From Shimia sp. (GTDB lineage: Bacteria > Pseudomonadota > Alphaproteobacteria > Rhodobacterales > Rhodobacteraceae): 57,173 nt of DNA. Positions 17,893 through 26,296 of the stretch are shown here, in pieces (positions within the stretch are counted from its first letter, which is position 1; each line of letters begins with the position of its first letter). The notes beneath the pieces were generated by a model. The model saw only the letters and a list, made by a program, of their open reading frames with translations. It made no database searches and had not been told where the DNA came from. The stretch spans positions 1-57,173 of the forward strand of contig JAAENN010000339.1 in assembly GCA_024224295.1 (NCBI GenBank). The letters are read 5' to 3'. The position numbers and the translations under genes were made by a program.

Positions 17893-18452
17893 TTGCTCTC
17901 CCCGTCGCTGCTGGGACTTTCGTCAACGACCTCATCGCTATCAACAAAGTCATAAACCGTACGCGCGCCCTCACACTGACGCGCGTCTGCACGGTACAGC
18001 TTGTACTTCACCGCTTTGCCCGGCACCTCCGCCAAATCCACCGCGCCACCGCAGCCGTCAGTTTCGCCAACCGTCAAGTAGCTGGTCTCTATTATGATGG
18101 CGTCGCCGGTGTCCCGCGTTATGAAGAAATTGCCTCCGTCGCACTCGACTGTGCAGCCCTTCCGCCCCTCATAGTCAAAGCACAACAAAAACTGGTCCAA
18201 CACCTTTCCCGCATGTTTGGAGTTCGCGACATGACCTTGATCGGTGAACCCAACCCGCATGTTGGCCAATTTGTTCTGATTCTGGTCGCTGTAGACCCAC
18301 ATCTGCATCCAGTCGACCACCTGCGCAGGCTGGCTAGCGAGGTGCGCAGTAGAATAATCCCGCACGTAACAGCCTTCTGTAGGCCCTTCGGCCGAAACCG
18401 GCCCTGCCAGCAATGCGCTGCTCATCGCAAAGATTTTGATCACCCGCTTCAT
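17889..18452 (-). CDS. Cysteine-rich secreted protein of unknown function inside the sox operon
   Basis: A 187-residue protein starting at ATG 18452, where the signal peptide MKRVIKIFAMSSALLAGPVSA begins; the product should be periplasmic. The mature part has seven cysteines: GCYVRD, LLCFDYEGRKGCTVECDGG, TDGCGG and ARQCEG. The spacing suggests disulphides rather than a metal ribbon. An acidic tail (SDEVVDESPSSDGESK) ends it. I do not recognise the family. It sits ten bases after soxB and overlaps the soxD start by four, so it is translated within the sarcosine oxidase operon although the enzyme is cytosolic. A role in sensing, binding or envelope adaptation linked to methylated amines is possible but unsupported. 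Confidence 0.82.
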   Translation of the reverse strand: MKRVIKIFAMSSALLAGPVSAEGPTEGCYVRDYSTAHLASQPAQVVDWMQMWVYSDQNQNKLANMRVGFTDQGHVANSKHAGKVLDQFLLCFDYEGRKGCTVECDGGNFFITRDTGDAIIIETSYLTVGETDGCGGAVDLAEVPGKAVKYKLYRADARQCEGARTVYDFVDSDEVVDESPSSDGESK

Positions 18453-18462
18453 CGCCGCCTCC

Positions 18463-19719
18463 TTAGTGCAAATTGTGCTGAGAGCCGGTGCCCTCTTCGT
18501 CCATGATCCCCACACCGTTGCGGAACCGGTCAATCCGAAACTTCTCGGCATAGCCATGGTGTTGATCCGTCGCCATCAAATGCGCCATACACCACCCTGA
18601 GGCTGGTACAGCCTTGAATCCACCGTAGTTCCAGCCACAATCAATATACAGTCCGTCAATTCCGTCCATCTTATCGATGATCGGGCTGCCATCCGGTGTC
18701 ATATCCATGATCCCGCCCCAAGAGCGAAGCACCTTGGCTTTGCCGATCATCGGCATCAGAGTCATGCCCGCCTCCATGACATGCTCTTTCATCGGCAGGT
18801 TCCCACGTTGCGCATAGGAGCTGTAGAAATCCAGATCCCCGCCAAAGACAAAACCGCCCTTGTCTGACTGGCTGATGTAGAAGTGCCCCATGCCAAAACT
18901 GATCACGTGATCCATAACTGGCTTAAGACCCTCGGTCACAAATGCCTGCAAGACGTGGCTTTCTATTGGCAACCGCTGCCCCGCCATACCTGCCACCAGA
19001 CCTGAACGCCCGGCCACGATGATGCCAACCTTCTTGGCCCGAATGGCACCGCGTGTGGTCTGCACGCCCTTCACAAAACCGCCCTCAATGTCGATGCCAG
19101 TCACTTCGCAGTTCTGCACCAAATCCACGCCTCGATCTGAAGCCCCACGCGCATAGCCCCATGCCACCGCATCATGCCGCGCCGTACCGCCGCGCGGATG
19201 ATACAGCCCGCCATAAATCGGAAAACGCCCCTGCTCAAAATCGAGATAAGGCAGCTTTTTGCGCACCCCTTCGCGATCTAGAAACTCCGCATCATCACCT
19301 TGATTGATCATCATGTTGCCCCGCCGCGCAAAGGCATCTCGCTGACCATCGCTGTGGAACAAATTGATAAGCCCGCGCTGCGAGAACATCACATTGTAGT
19401 TGAGCTCTTTCTCCAGCCCTTCCCAGAGCCTCATCGAATGGGAATAAAACTCACTATTGCCTTGCAGAAAGTAATTGGCGCGCACAATCGTGGTATTGCG
19501 CCCCACATTGCCGCCCCCCAAGTAACCCTTTTCAAGTACTGCGATGTTGGTCATTCCATGGTTCTTGGCGAGGTAATAGGCCGTGGACAGTCCATGTCCG
19601 CCGCCACCAATAATAACCATGTCATATTCAGGCTTTGGCTGCGCGTCCCGCCAATGCGCGGTCCATCCTTTGTTGCCGGTCAGTCCCTCTGCCAAAACCT
19701 TGAGGCCGGAAAAACGCAT
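18463..19719 (-). CDS. soxB: Sarcosine oxidase, beta subunit
   Basis: Flavin-bearing catalytic subunit: FAD oxidises sarcosine and electrons pass through covalently bound FMN to oxygen. The 418-residue product (start ATG 19719; typical length) has the dinucleotide motif MVIIGGGGHGLSTAYYLAKN at residue 34, EKGYLGGGNVGRNTTIVRANY near 63, and GLYHPRGGTARHDAVAWGY. His174 there is the candidate covalent-FMN histidine. VLRSWGGIMDMTPDGSPIIDK and CGWNYGGFKAVPASG close the FAD site. It is the first gene of the operon. A 23-bp inverted repeat lies 95 bp upstream. Confidence 0.97.
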   Translation of the reverse strand: MRFSGLKVLAEGLTGNKGWTAHWRDAQPKPEYDMVIIGGGGHGLSTAYYLAKNHGMTNIAVLEKGYLGGGNVGRNTTIVRANYFLQGNSEFYSHSMRLWEGLEKELNYNVMFSQRGLINLFHSDGQRDAFARRGNMMINQGDDAEFLDREGVRKKLPYLDFEQGRFPIYGGLYHPRGGTARHDAVAWGYARGASDRGVDLVQNCEVTGIDIEGGFVKGVQTTRGAIRAKKVGIIVAGRSGLVAGMAGQRLPIESHVLQAFVTEGLKPVMDHVISFGMGHFYISQSDKGGFVFGGDLDFYSSYAQRGNLPMKEHVMEAGMTLMPMIGKAKVLRSWGGIMDMTPDGSPIIDKMDGIDGLYIDCGWNYGGFKAVPASGWCMAHLMATDQHHGYAEKFRIDRFRNGVGIMDEEGTGSQHNLH

Positions 19720-19814
19720 CTTTTTTGCCCTCTGAATGCCTACCAAAGGCGTGCCACCAAATCCGACACGACCTCCCGACATCAGGCGCAAAAATCATGC
19801 ACAAGGATGGCCGC

Positions 19815-19837
19815 TTAGCGACAGAATGCGTCGCTAA
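19815..19837. promoter_or_regulatory. Inverted repeat upstream of soxB, candidate operator
   Basis: TTAGCGAC and GTCGCTAA form a perfect 8-bp dyad around seven bases, in the 150-bp gap between the barrel gene and soxB. There is no following T-run, so an operator is more likely than a terminator. The regulator is unknown. Confidence 0.45.
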
Positions 19838-19869
19838 ACGTTCAATTGCAATCAGGCTATGTACAGATC

Positions 19870-20751
19870 TTAAAACGACATTGAAAACGCGACACCAACC
19901 AACGGCGCCGAGTCATAGCGCTGAGAACTAACCGTTGAACCGCCAGCGTTTTCCACCTCAAGCTGCCCATCAAACTCCGCCCCGGCAAAAAGCGCAAAGC
20001 TTAGTCCCGGGTTGGGATCGTAATTCAAACTCACAATGACCGGCACGCTGGTGTCTTGCCCAACACCGCCGGGTGTCGGTCCAGAATCGGAGAGCGCGAA
20101 ACGGTTGAACTCTTTCCTTGCAGAGAGAGCCAAGCCCCAACTGTCATCTAACTTGTACTTCAAAGAGAGACCCGGACCTTGGCTCGCCCCAAGGGATGGA
20201 CCCGTGGTCAAGCTCAACCGATCTGTCATTTCCCAGTCCAAGAGGAAAAAGGGAAAGATGCTTGTGCTTTCGCTACCAATCCCGCTGAACGCGCCAATGG
20301 CTGGCCCAATGTTCAGGCGCTCGCTCAATTGCCAACTCACGCCCGCAAAAACGCCTGCGGTAAGCCCATCATCGCTGGACGCGCCGGATTCTGCGCGTCG
20401 GTCGATCGACGGCGCTACAAACCATTTCATTCCAGAGGCGTTTCCCCCGGCAATTAGGAAAGAGAGAGAGTCTTCTCTGACGCGCCCCCAAGGCGCGGCG
20501 CCGCTAAAATCATAATCAATCTGCCCAACGGTCGCAGTGATCCCATATGACAACCCGCTTGGCCTCCGATTGAAACCGCTTAATCGCAGGTATGCCCGGT
20601 TTGCAGAGAAGGAATTGGAGGCTGAAAGATCCGAGTCACTCTGATTGAGGTAGGCACTCTCAAGCTGATACACCCAGCCTTCCGGAGATTGCGCCATCGC
20701 TTGAGTGCCAAGCCCTGCACCGATTGCTGCAAGCGACATGAGATATTTCAT
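19870..20751 (-). CDS. Predicted outer-membrane beta-barrel protein
   Basis: A 293-residue protein with a signal peptide (MKYLMSLAAIGAGLGTQAMA, cleavage before QSPEGW). The mature part alternates polar and hydrophobic residues in repeated strand-like segments (LRLSGFNRRPSGLSYGITATVGQ, AGVFAGVSWQLSERLNIGPAIGAFSG, LSLKYKLDDSWGLALSARKEF). It ends in VGVAFSMSF, a C-terminal phenylalanine as expected for Bam-inserted barrels. Similar to uncharacterised barrel families found next to catabolic genes; no specific substrate can be read. It is upstream of soxB on the same strand, 150 bp away, probably a separate unit. Confidence 0.75.
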   Translation of the reverse strand: MKYLMSLAAIGAGLGTQAMAQSPEGWVYQLESAYLNQSDSDLSASNSFSANRAYLRLSGFNRRPSGLSYGITATVGQIDYDFSGAAPWGRVREDSLSFLIAGGNASGMKWFVAPSIDRRAESGASSDDGLTAGVFAGVSWQLSERLNIGPAIGAFSGIGSESTSIFPFFLLDWEMTDRLSLTTGPSLGASQGPGLSLKYKLDDSWGLALSARKEFNRFALSDSGPTPGGVGQDTSVPVIVSLNYDPNPGLSFALFAGAEFDGQLEVENAGGSTVSSQRYDSAPLVGVAFSMSF

Positions 20752-20911
20752 CAGTGAGGTCCTTTGACTGAAAAGGGGCTGACATACGCGAAATTCAGCA
20801 TATGTATCAGCGACTTATAGGGTTATCAAAAAATATACATCACTGTTAAGTAATTCAACCTTCAAACTGGTTTTTTGTATCCGCATGCCATTTTCATCGG
20901 CAAACAAGGCT

Positions 20912-21499
20912 TTATGGAGTAGCGGCTTTGCGCTCCACTTTGCTCAACACACGCGGTTCAACCACAGGTGCGCCATCCTCAAAAAGGGGATTTTCCTTCA
21001 CTTGCCCACGCATCAGCGCGCTGAAATGGCGCGCCAGAACTCCAAAGCCCGCCTTGTTGAAGCCGTAGTCCTTAAGCGGCTCAGTGCCAAACGGCGCATC
21101 TTTGGTATGCACCACGGCAATCACCTTGCCGATGGCCCTATCAATCGCATCGCCCTGCATCGCGGGCACCGACACACCGATAAAGGCCAGCTTGGTGCCG
21201 CCCAGCGTGTTGAACACCGGTGTGTCACAGCAACTCGCATACCAGCGCATCAAACCTTTGGGTGACAGCCGTAGACAGGCCAGATGCTGCTGGCCTTTGG
21301 TCAGTTCCAGATTGGATGGAATGGTCTGATAGATGTCAGAGCCGTTGCGCGGCATCAGCCTGTCTTCCGCGCCCAGCGCCATTGCGCCCGCCTGACAATC
21401 TTTACAGTAACACTGCACATGTGAGCCCGTTTTCGGGCTCACATTCTTTAGCTTTGCACCAAACTGTCCACAACGGCAGCTGATTGCGATATCAACCAT
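20912..21499 (-). CDS. DUF6151/GFA-like zinc protein
   Basis: A 195-residue cytosolic protein. Early residues carry ISCRCGQFGAKL, HVQCYCKDCQAGA and later YASCCDTPVFNT, a cysteine set like the zinc site of GFA (glutathione-dependent formaldehyde-activating) relatives. The match is closest to what is now called DUF6151; enzymatic activity is unproven. Its ATG overlaps the glutamate dehydrogenase stop in TAATG, so the two genes are translationally coupled. That is the only hint to a role. Confidence 0.72.
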   Translation of the reverse strand: MVDIAISCRCGQFGAKLKNVSPKTGSHVQCYCKDCQAGAMALGAEDRLMPRNGSDIYQTIPSNLELTKGQQHLACLRLSPKGLMRWYASCCDTPVFNTLGGTKLAFIGVSVPAMQGDAIDRAIGKVIAVVHTKDAPFGTEPLKDYGFNKAGFGVLARHFSALMRGQVKENPLFEDGAPVVEPRVLSKVERKAATP

Positions 21500-22929
21500 T
21501 AAAGCCCTTTTGCACGGTAGCTGGCCGCCACCTTGTCAATCGACACGAGGTAGGCCGCTGTGCGCAAATCCTCTACATCGGCACGGTCGTGCCACACATC
21601 TCGCATAGATTGATAAGCAATGCGCATCGTATCATCAAGACCGGAGCGCACAAGCTCCAGCTCTCCGGCACCGCGCAAGTACTTCTGCTTGAAGCTGTCG
21701 GTCAGACTGTACTGGGTGCCCAGCGCTTCGCTGATCTTCTCCAGCTCATCCACCACCAGTTGGTGCCGCGACTCTTCCTGACGTCGCTGCATCCGACCAA
21801 AGCGAATGTGACTGAGGTTTTTGACCCACTCAAAGTAGGACACGGTCACACCACCGGCGTTGGCATACATGTCTGGAATGATCACAGTACCTTTTTTGCG
21901 CAGGATCTCATCCGCCCCAGCAGTGACCGGACCGTTCGCGGCCTCAATGATCAACGGCGCCTTAATGCGTGCAGCATTCTCCATGTTGATCACCCCTTCC
22001 AGCGCAGCCGGAATAAGGATGTCACAGGACTCCTCCAGCACGGCACCACCTTCGCGGGTGTAGGTCGCATCGGGATAGCCGGACACACCACCGTGTTTGG
22101 CCAGCCACTGCTGTACCGCATCCACGTCGATACCGTCATCGTTATACAATGCACCGTCGCGCTCAATGATGCCCACAACTTTACAGCCGTCTTCGTCTGA
22201 CAGGAACTTGGCGGCATGATAGCCCACGTTACCTAGCCCCTGCACAATCACACGCTTGCCGTCCAAGCTGCCGTCTAGACCCGCTTTCTCAATATCGCGC
22301 GCGTCGCGGAAGAACTCCTGCAATGCGTATTGTACGCCGCGACCCGTGGCTTCGACACGACCCGATATACCACCCGCGTTGAGCGGCTTACCGGTTACAC
22401 AGGCTCGCGCGTTGATATCAGTGGTGTTCATTCGGGCGTATTGGTCCGCGATCCAAGCCATCTCACGCTCCCCGGTGCCCATATCTGGCGCAGGTACGTT
22501 TTGCGATGGGTGGATCAGATCGCGCTTAGCCAGCTCGTAAGCAAAGCGGCGAGTGATGCGTTCCAACTCGTGTTCATCATACTTCCGCGGATCGATGCAA
22601 AGCCCACCTTTGGACCCGCCAAATGGCGCTTCCACCAATGCGCATTTATACGTCATCAGCGCCGCCAGCGCTTCGACCTCGTTCTGATTCACACTCGGTG
22701 CAAAGCGAATACCGCCTTTGACGGGCTCCATGTGCTCAGAGTGTACGGACCGATATCCGGTAAAGGTCTGAATTTGACCGCGCAACCGAACACCAAAACG
22801 CACCGTATAGGTAGCGTTACAGACCCGGATCTTCTCCTCTAATCCTGGCGGCAGATCCATCAGCGCCACAGCGCGATTGAACATCAGGTCAACACTTTCC
22901 CGGAAACTCGGTTCCTTTATTACGCTCAT
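21499..22929 (-). CDS. gdhA: Glutamate dehydrogenase (Glu/Leu/Phe/Val family)
   Basis: Interconverts glutamate and 2-oxoglutarate plus ammonia. ATG 22929 is used because GGAGG lies seven bases upstream. The 476-residue product shows EPVKGGIRFAPSVNQNEVEALAALMTYKCALVEAPFGGSKGG, which contains the substrate-binding lysines, and the catalytic aspartate in PAPDMGTGEREMAWIADQY. The Rossmann fingerprint is VIVQGLGNVGYHAAKFL. Cofactor preference cannot be read with confidence. Together with PutA elsewhere in the window it would complete proline to 2-oxoglutarate catabolism. The 3' end is coupled to the DUF6151 gene. Confidence 0.95.
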   Translation of the reverse strand: MSVIKEPSFRESVDLMFNRAVALMDLPPGLEEKIRVCNATYTVRFGVRLRGQIQTFTGYRSVHSEHMEPVKGGIRFAPSVNQNEVEALAALMTYKCALVEAPFGGSKGGLCIDPRKYDEHELERITRRFAYELAKRDLIHPSQNVPAPDMGTGEREMAWIADQYARMNTTDINARACVTGKPLNAGGISGRVEATGRGVQYALQEFFRDARDIEKAGLDGSLDGKRVIVQGLGNVGYHAAKFLSDEDGCKVVGIIERDGALYNDDGIDVDAVQQWLAKHGGVSGYPDATYTREGGAVLEESCDILIPAALEGVINMENAARIKAPLIIEAANGPVTAGADEILRKKGTVIIPDMYANAGGVTVSYFEWVKNLSHIRFGRMQRRQEESRHQLVVDELEKISEALGTQYSLTDSFKQKYLRGAGELELVRSGLDDTMRIAYQSMRDVWHDRADVEDLRTAAYLVSIDKVAASYRAKGL

Positions 22930-23256
22930 CAATTATCCTCCAGACAAGCAACACGATGCGACTCACTGCCACATTTACCGACTTAAGTATGAGTAAGGTC
23001 ATAACAGCAGAGAATATAACAGCCTAAAATTTCAGCAGTTCACAAACCAACTGTAACCCGAATGGAAACGGCCCCCTAGAGTCGAGCCGGATTGTCGACA
23101 AACACCTGAGTTTTCAAAAAAATCCATTAACGAACGCCTAAGCTTTCACCCAATTGCGCCTCATTTGCGCCCCAATCAACGGGGATAAGATTTACGACGA
23201 AAACCGTTTTGGGGCGGTGAGTCCCCGGTCGGGCGCGTCGTAAAGAGGTATGTAAA
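22930..23256. other. Intergenic region between gdhA and the tad-like cluster
   Basis: 327 bp without a gene. It holds the divergent promoters. I see a palindrome TTGTCGACAA (23092-23101) and a near-consensus CtrA-type site at 23127-23141; nothing else stands out. Confidence 0.6.
23127..23141. promoter_or_regulatory. Possible CtrA binding site
   Basis: TTAA-N7-CTAA, one mismatch from the TTAA-N7-TTAA full CtrA site, about 116 bp before the TadG-like gene. CtrA is known to control pilus genes in Caulobacter. Single-mismatch matches are expected by chance several times in this much DNA, so this is weak. Confidence 0.25.
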
Positions 23257-25116
23257 ATGAAACAGTATCAGGCATCAGCTTCGCGCCACTCAATGGCTCG
23301 GCAAAAAGCATCTCTGCTATGGTGTGCACGCCGCTTCAAAAATGAAGACGACGGCGTGATGGTGGGGTTTAGTATTATTCTAGTGATCATGATGATCACA
23401 ATCGGCGGCATCGGCGCTGATATCATGCTGGCGGAAATGCGCCGAACCCAGCTGCAACACACCTTAGACAGGGCCATTTTGGCCGCCGCAGACCTCGATC
23501 AAACACGCCCCGCCACGGAAGTGGTCGAAGATTACTTCACAAAATCGGGTGTCCGTCACACGTTGAACAATGTGGTCGTGGACCAGTCCATCAATCATCG
23601 CACCGTGACAGCGAACGCTGCAGTGGAATCTAACATGGTGTACAGTACCGTTGGTCGAAACATGAAGAGTCTTTGGCCAAATAAACCCGCGAACGGGAAA
23701 TACACCCAAGCAGAAATCGACGCACTCCAGGAGACCATTGACCACGGTCCCACTTTTAATCTGGCCGCAGCCGGCACCGCCGAAGAGCGCATCGGCAACA
23801 TCGAAATCTCCATGGTGCTCGATGTTTCAGGTTCGATGAACAACAATAGCCGTCTCAGCAACCTAAAAGTAGCGGCGAAAGAATTTGTCCAGACCATGGA
23901 TGACACGACTGAAGATGACACTTTGTCAATTTCGATCGTGCCCTACGCTGCCCAGGTATCTACACCCGACGCCGTAATGAACCAACTTACGACCAACGGA
24001 TCAAACCCGGTTGCCAATTGCCTGAACTTCGACTCAGCAGACTACCAAGAGTCCTCGATCAACCCCAACCGCGAGTATGATCAAACGCTGCATGCCACGT
24101 GGAGCGGCAGCAACTACGACAATCGAGCCGACAATCAAGTTGTGACCATCAACTACCATACAGACTGCCGCGCGGAGTCATCACGAGAGCTGACCCTCAT
24201 ACAAAACGATACTCAAGCGTTGAAAGATTACATCGACGATCTGTTTGGCAGCGGCAACACTTCAATCGACACCGGCATGAAATGGGGCACTGCCCTGCTT
24301 GACCCCGCCTTTCAGCCAGTGGTGTCGAGCATGATTGACGGCACATCCTCCAATAGCGGAACCGTTTCTAATGTGTTTGAAGGGCGCCCTTACGACTACG
24401 GCTCAAATGAATCTCTAAAGATTGTTGTTTTGATGTCAGATGGCCAAAACACGCGCCAACACTTCGTGACAGACAACTACCGTCTGGGCAATTCGAACGT
24501 TTGGTACAACGCACAGGAAGATTTTTACTCCCTGTACCTTGGTGAAGACGACGGAGACGATGATGGTGACGGCATCACCGATGAGCCTATCTATTACTGG
24601 CCCGACGACAACGTGTTCCGCAACCACGCGTACGGCGAAGGCACGTACGAGGTGACAGAAAAGGTCAATTCCGACATCTGCAAATCCTATCGCAGGAATG
24701 GAACTTGTAAGCGCTATAAAAAAATCAAAAAAACCGTCACAGTAAGTGAGCCCGGAGAAGCGAATGTTTTATCGTACGCCAACCTTTGGGCTTATACGAC
24801 GCCCCTTTTTGTTGCAGATGAGCTCTACGCACCTTTGATGGGTTACACGGACGCACGCAACGCGTGGTACTACCCTGTAATTGATGATGTCGGATATGGC
24901 ACCAAGGACACTCGCACGCGAAACGTCTGCAACGCAGCGAAACAAAATGGCATTATCGTCTACACCATCGGTTTTGAAGCCCCCAGCTCCGCGCGCGTCG
25001 TGCTCAAGGACTGTGCAAGTTCCGACAGCCATTTCTTTGATGTCGATGGATTGGAAATCCGCGACGCATTTGCCGCGATTGCGACGTCAATCCGTCAATT
25101 GAGGCTTGTCCAATGA
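23257..25116 (+). CDS. TadG-like pilus-associated protein with von Willebrand factor A domain
   Basis: A 619-residue envelope protein. Residues 31-75 resemble the TadE/TadG N-terminus (DDGVMVGFSIILVIMMITIGGIG, one membrane helix, then AEMRRTQLQHTLDRAILAAADL). A VWA domain follows from about residue 183 with the metal-site motif LDVSGSM (Asp189) and, further on, IVVLMSDGQNT. An acidic loop EDDGDDDGDGITDEP near residue 430 looks like a calcium-binding thrombospondin-3 or EF-hand-like insert, followed by a Lys/Arg-rich stretch. The gene overlaps the next by four bases. No tadA/B/C, rcp or pilin genes are present here, so this is an orphan tadG-E-E set. Confidence 0.85.
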   Translation: MKQYQASASRHSMARQKASLLWCARRFKNEDDGVMVGFSIILVIMMITIGGIGADIMLAEMRRTQLQHTLDRAILAAADLDQTRPATEVVEDYFTKSGVRHTLNNVVVDQSINHRTVTANAAVESNMVYSTVGRNMKSLWPNKPANGKYTQAEIDALQETIDHGPTFNLAAAGTAEERIGNIEISMVLDVSGSMNNNSRLSNLKVAAKEFVQTMDDTTEDDTLSISIVPYAAQVSTPDAVMNQLTTNGSNPVANCLNFDSADYQESSINPNREYDQTLHATWSGSNYDNRADNQVVTINYHTDCRAESSRELTLIQNDTQALKDYIDDLFGSGNTSIDTGMKWGTALLDPAFQPVVSSMIDGTSSNSGTVSNVFEGRPYDYGSNESLKIVVLMSDGQNTRQHFVTDNYRLGNSNVWYNAQEDFYSLYLGEDDGDDDGDGITDEPIYYWPDDNVFRNHAYGEGTYEVTEKVNSDICKSYRRNGTCKRYKKIKKTVTVSEPGEANVLSYANLWAYTTPLFVADELYAPLMGYTDARNAWYYPVIDDVGYGTKDTRTRNVCNAAKQNGIIVYTIGFEAPSSARVVLKDCASSDSHFFDVDGLEIRDAFAAIATSIRQLRLVQ

Positions 25117-25658
25117 TGAAAGAGTTTCGCCAAAAGCTCCGCTCGTTCTGCAGTAAGGAAGACGGTACCGTCACAGTCCAATTTGTGTACATGGTACCAA
25201 TCTATATCGGCGTCTTTCTTGCATCGGCAGAGCTTGGAATTATGTCCATGCGCTATGCGTTTCTAGAGCGTTCTCTGGACTTGGCAGTGCGTGATATCCG
25301 GCTGTCGACCGGGTTCACGCCGACGCATGACCAACTTGTAGCACAAATCTGCAATCAGGCTGCCGTCATACCAAATTGCACCGACAACCTATCTCTACAA
25401 ATGATCGAACGCGATCCGCGAAACTGGCAGGATTTGCCAGCTGCCAGCACCTGCGGCACATTGGGGGCGGCTAACCCAGATATTGATCCTGTTCTGCGCT
25501 TTGATAATGGAGACGCCAACGAACTGATGTTCTTGCGTGCTTGCGCCACAGTGAATGCCGTCTTTCCCGGCGCAATTTTCCGCCCCATAACATTGCTCAA
25601 CGCAGAAGGAGAGTACGCTCTCGTGGTGGAAAACGTCTTTGTTCAGGAGCCACGTTAA
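25113..25658 (+). CDS. TadE-like minor pilin/pseudopilin
   Basis: A 181-residue protein with the TadE layout: short basic N-terminus, EDGTVTVQFVYMVPIYIGVFLASAELGIMSMRYAFLERSLDLAVRDIR (one hydrophobic helix preceded by a conserved glutamate region), then a secreted C-terminal part. Two or three cysteines in the distal part (QICNQAAVIPNCTDN, STCGTLG, RACATV) may pair. Start ATG overlaps the previous stop (ATGATGA). It probably acts with the TadG-like protein at the inner membrane; the target pilus is unknown. Confidence 0.8.
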   Translation: MMKEFRQKLRSFCSKEDGTVTVQFVYMVPIYIGVFLASAELGIMSMRYAFLERSLDLAVRDIRLSTGFTPTHDQLVAQICNQAAVIPNCTDNLSLQMIERDPRNWQDLPAASTCGTLGAANPDIDPVLRFDNGDANELMFLRACATVNAVFPGAIFRPITLLNAEGEYALVVENVFVQEPR

Positions 25659-25661
25659 CCG

Positions 25662-26267
25662 ATGCAGATGTCAAAGTTTCATTCCGTCTTAAATTCGTTC
25701 CGCAAGGATCATTGTGGCACCGTCGCTGTGGAAACTGCCATCATCTTCCCAGCCTTGTTGTTCGTACTGTTTGCTATGATGAACATTTTCGACGCCTACC
25801 GCGCAAAGTCCACCACTGAAAAGGCCGCCTTTGCAGTTTCGGATATGCTGTCTCGGGAAACTACTAGCGTGAATTGTGCTTATCTCAGTGGTGTGCACGC
25901 CGTTCTGGAGGAAATGTCCACTGTACGTAGCGGTCATTCCATGACTGTCACACATGTCTATTGGAGCGTTGTGTCCGATGACTACGAGCTTTATTGGACC
26001 CGTGATCAATCCTGCGGCGCCGGTGTCTCAGCTGCTGAATTCGAGACCATGAAGAGCAGGCTCCCGCAACTTGTGGACGGGGAAAGCCTTCTTGTGATTG
26101 AAACCTCCGCGTCTTACGCCCCCCCAATTTTGGCGCAGTGGAACGGCCAACGTCAAGAAGGCTCGCTTAGGCTCAGCGAAACTGAAAACCCGCTCAATAT
26201 GGATATAGATACCTTCGTATTCTCCCGCCCACGGTTTGCGCCACAACTTGCTTGGAGCAACGGTTAA
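25662..26267 (+). CDS. TadE-like minor pilin/pseudopilin, second copy
   Basis: A 201-residue protein three bases after the previous stop. It has the TadE pattern KDHCGTVAVETAIIFPALLFVLFAMMNIFDAYRAKSTTEKAAFAVSDML (glutamate at the start of the helix), a cysteine pair in SVNCAYLSG and DQSCGAG, and a secreted C-terminus ending in FSRPRFAPQLAWSNG. It forms one transcription unit with the two genes before it, and ends convergent with the minus-strand membrane gene at 26297. Confidence 0.8.
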   Translation: MQMSKFHSVLNSFRKDHCGTVAVETAIIFPALLFVLFAMMNIFDAYRAKSTTEKAAFAVSDMLSRETTSVNCAYLSGVHAVLEEMSTVRSGHSMTVTHVYWSVVSDDYELYWTRDQSCGAGVSAAEFETMKSRLPQLVDGESLLVIETSASYAPPILAQWNGQRQEGSLRLSETENPLNMDIDTFVFSRPRFAPQLAWSNG

Positions 26268-26296
26268 GACCGGGGCGCTGTTGAAATGCGGAGCCG

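Noticed and set aside
21484-22200. Long frame opposite gdhA
   Set aside because: Same reason: reverse of a conserved gene, no recognisable domain.
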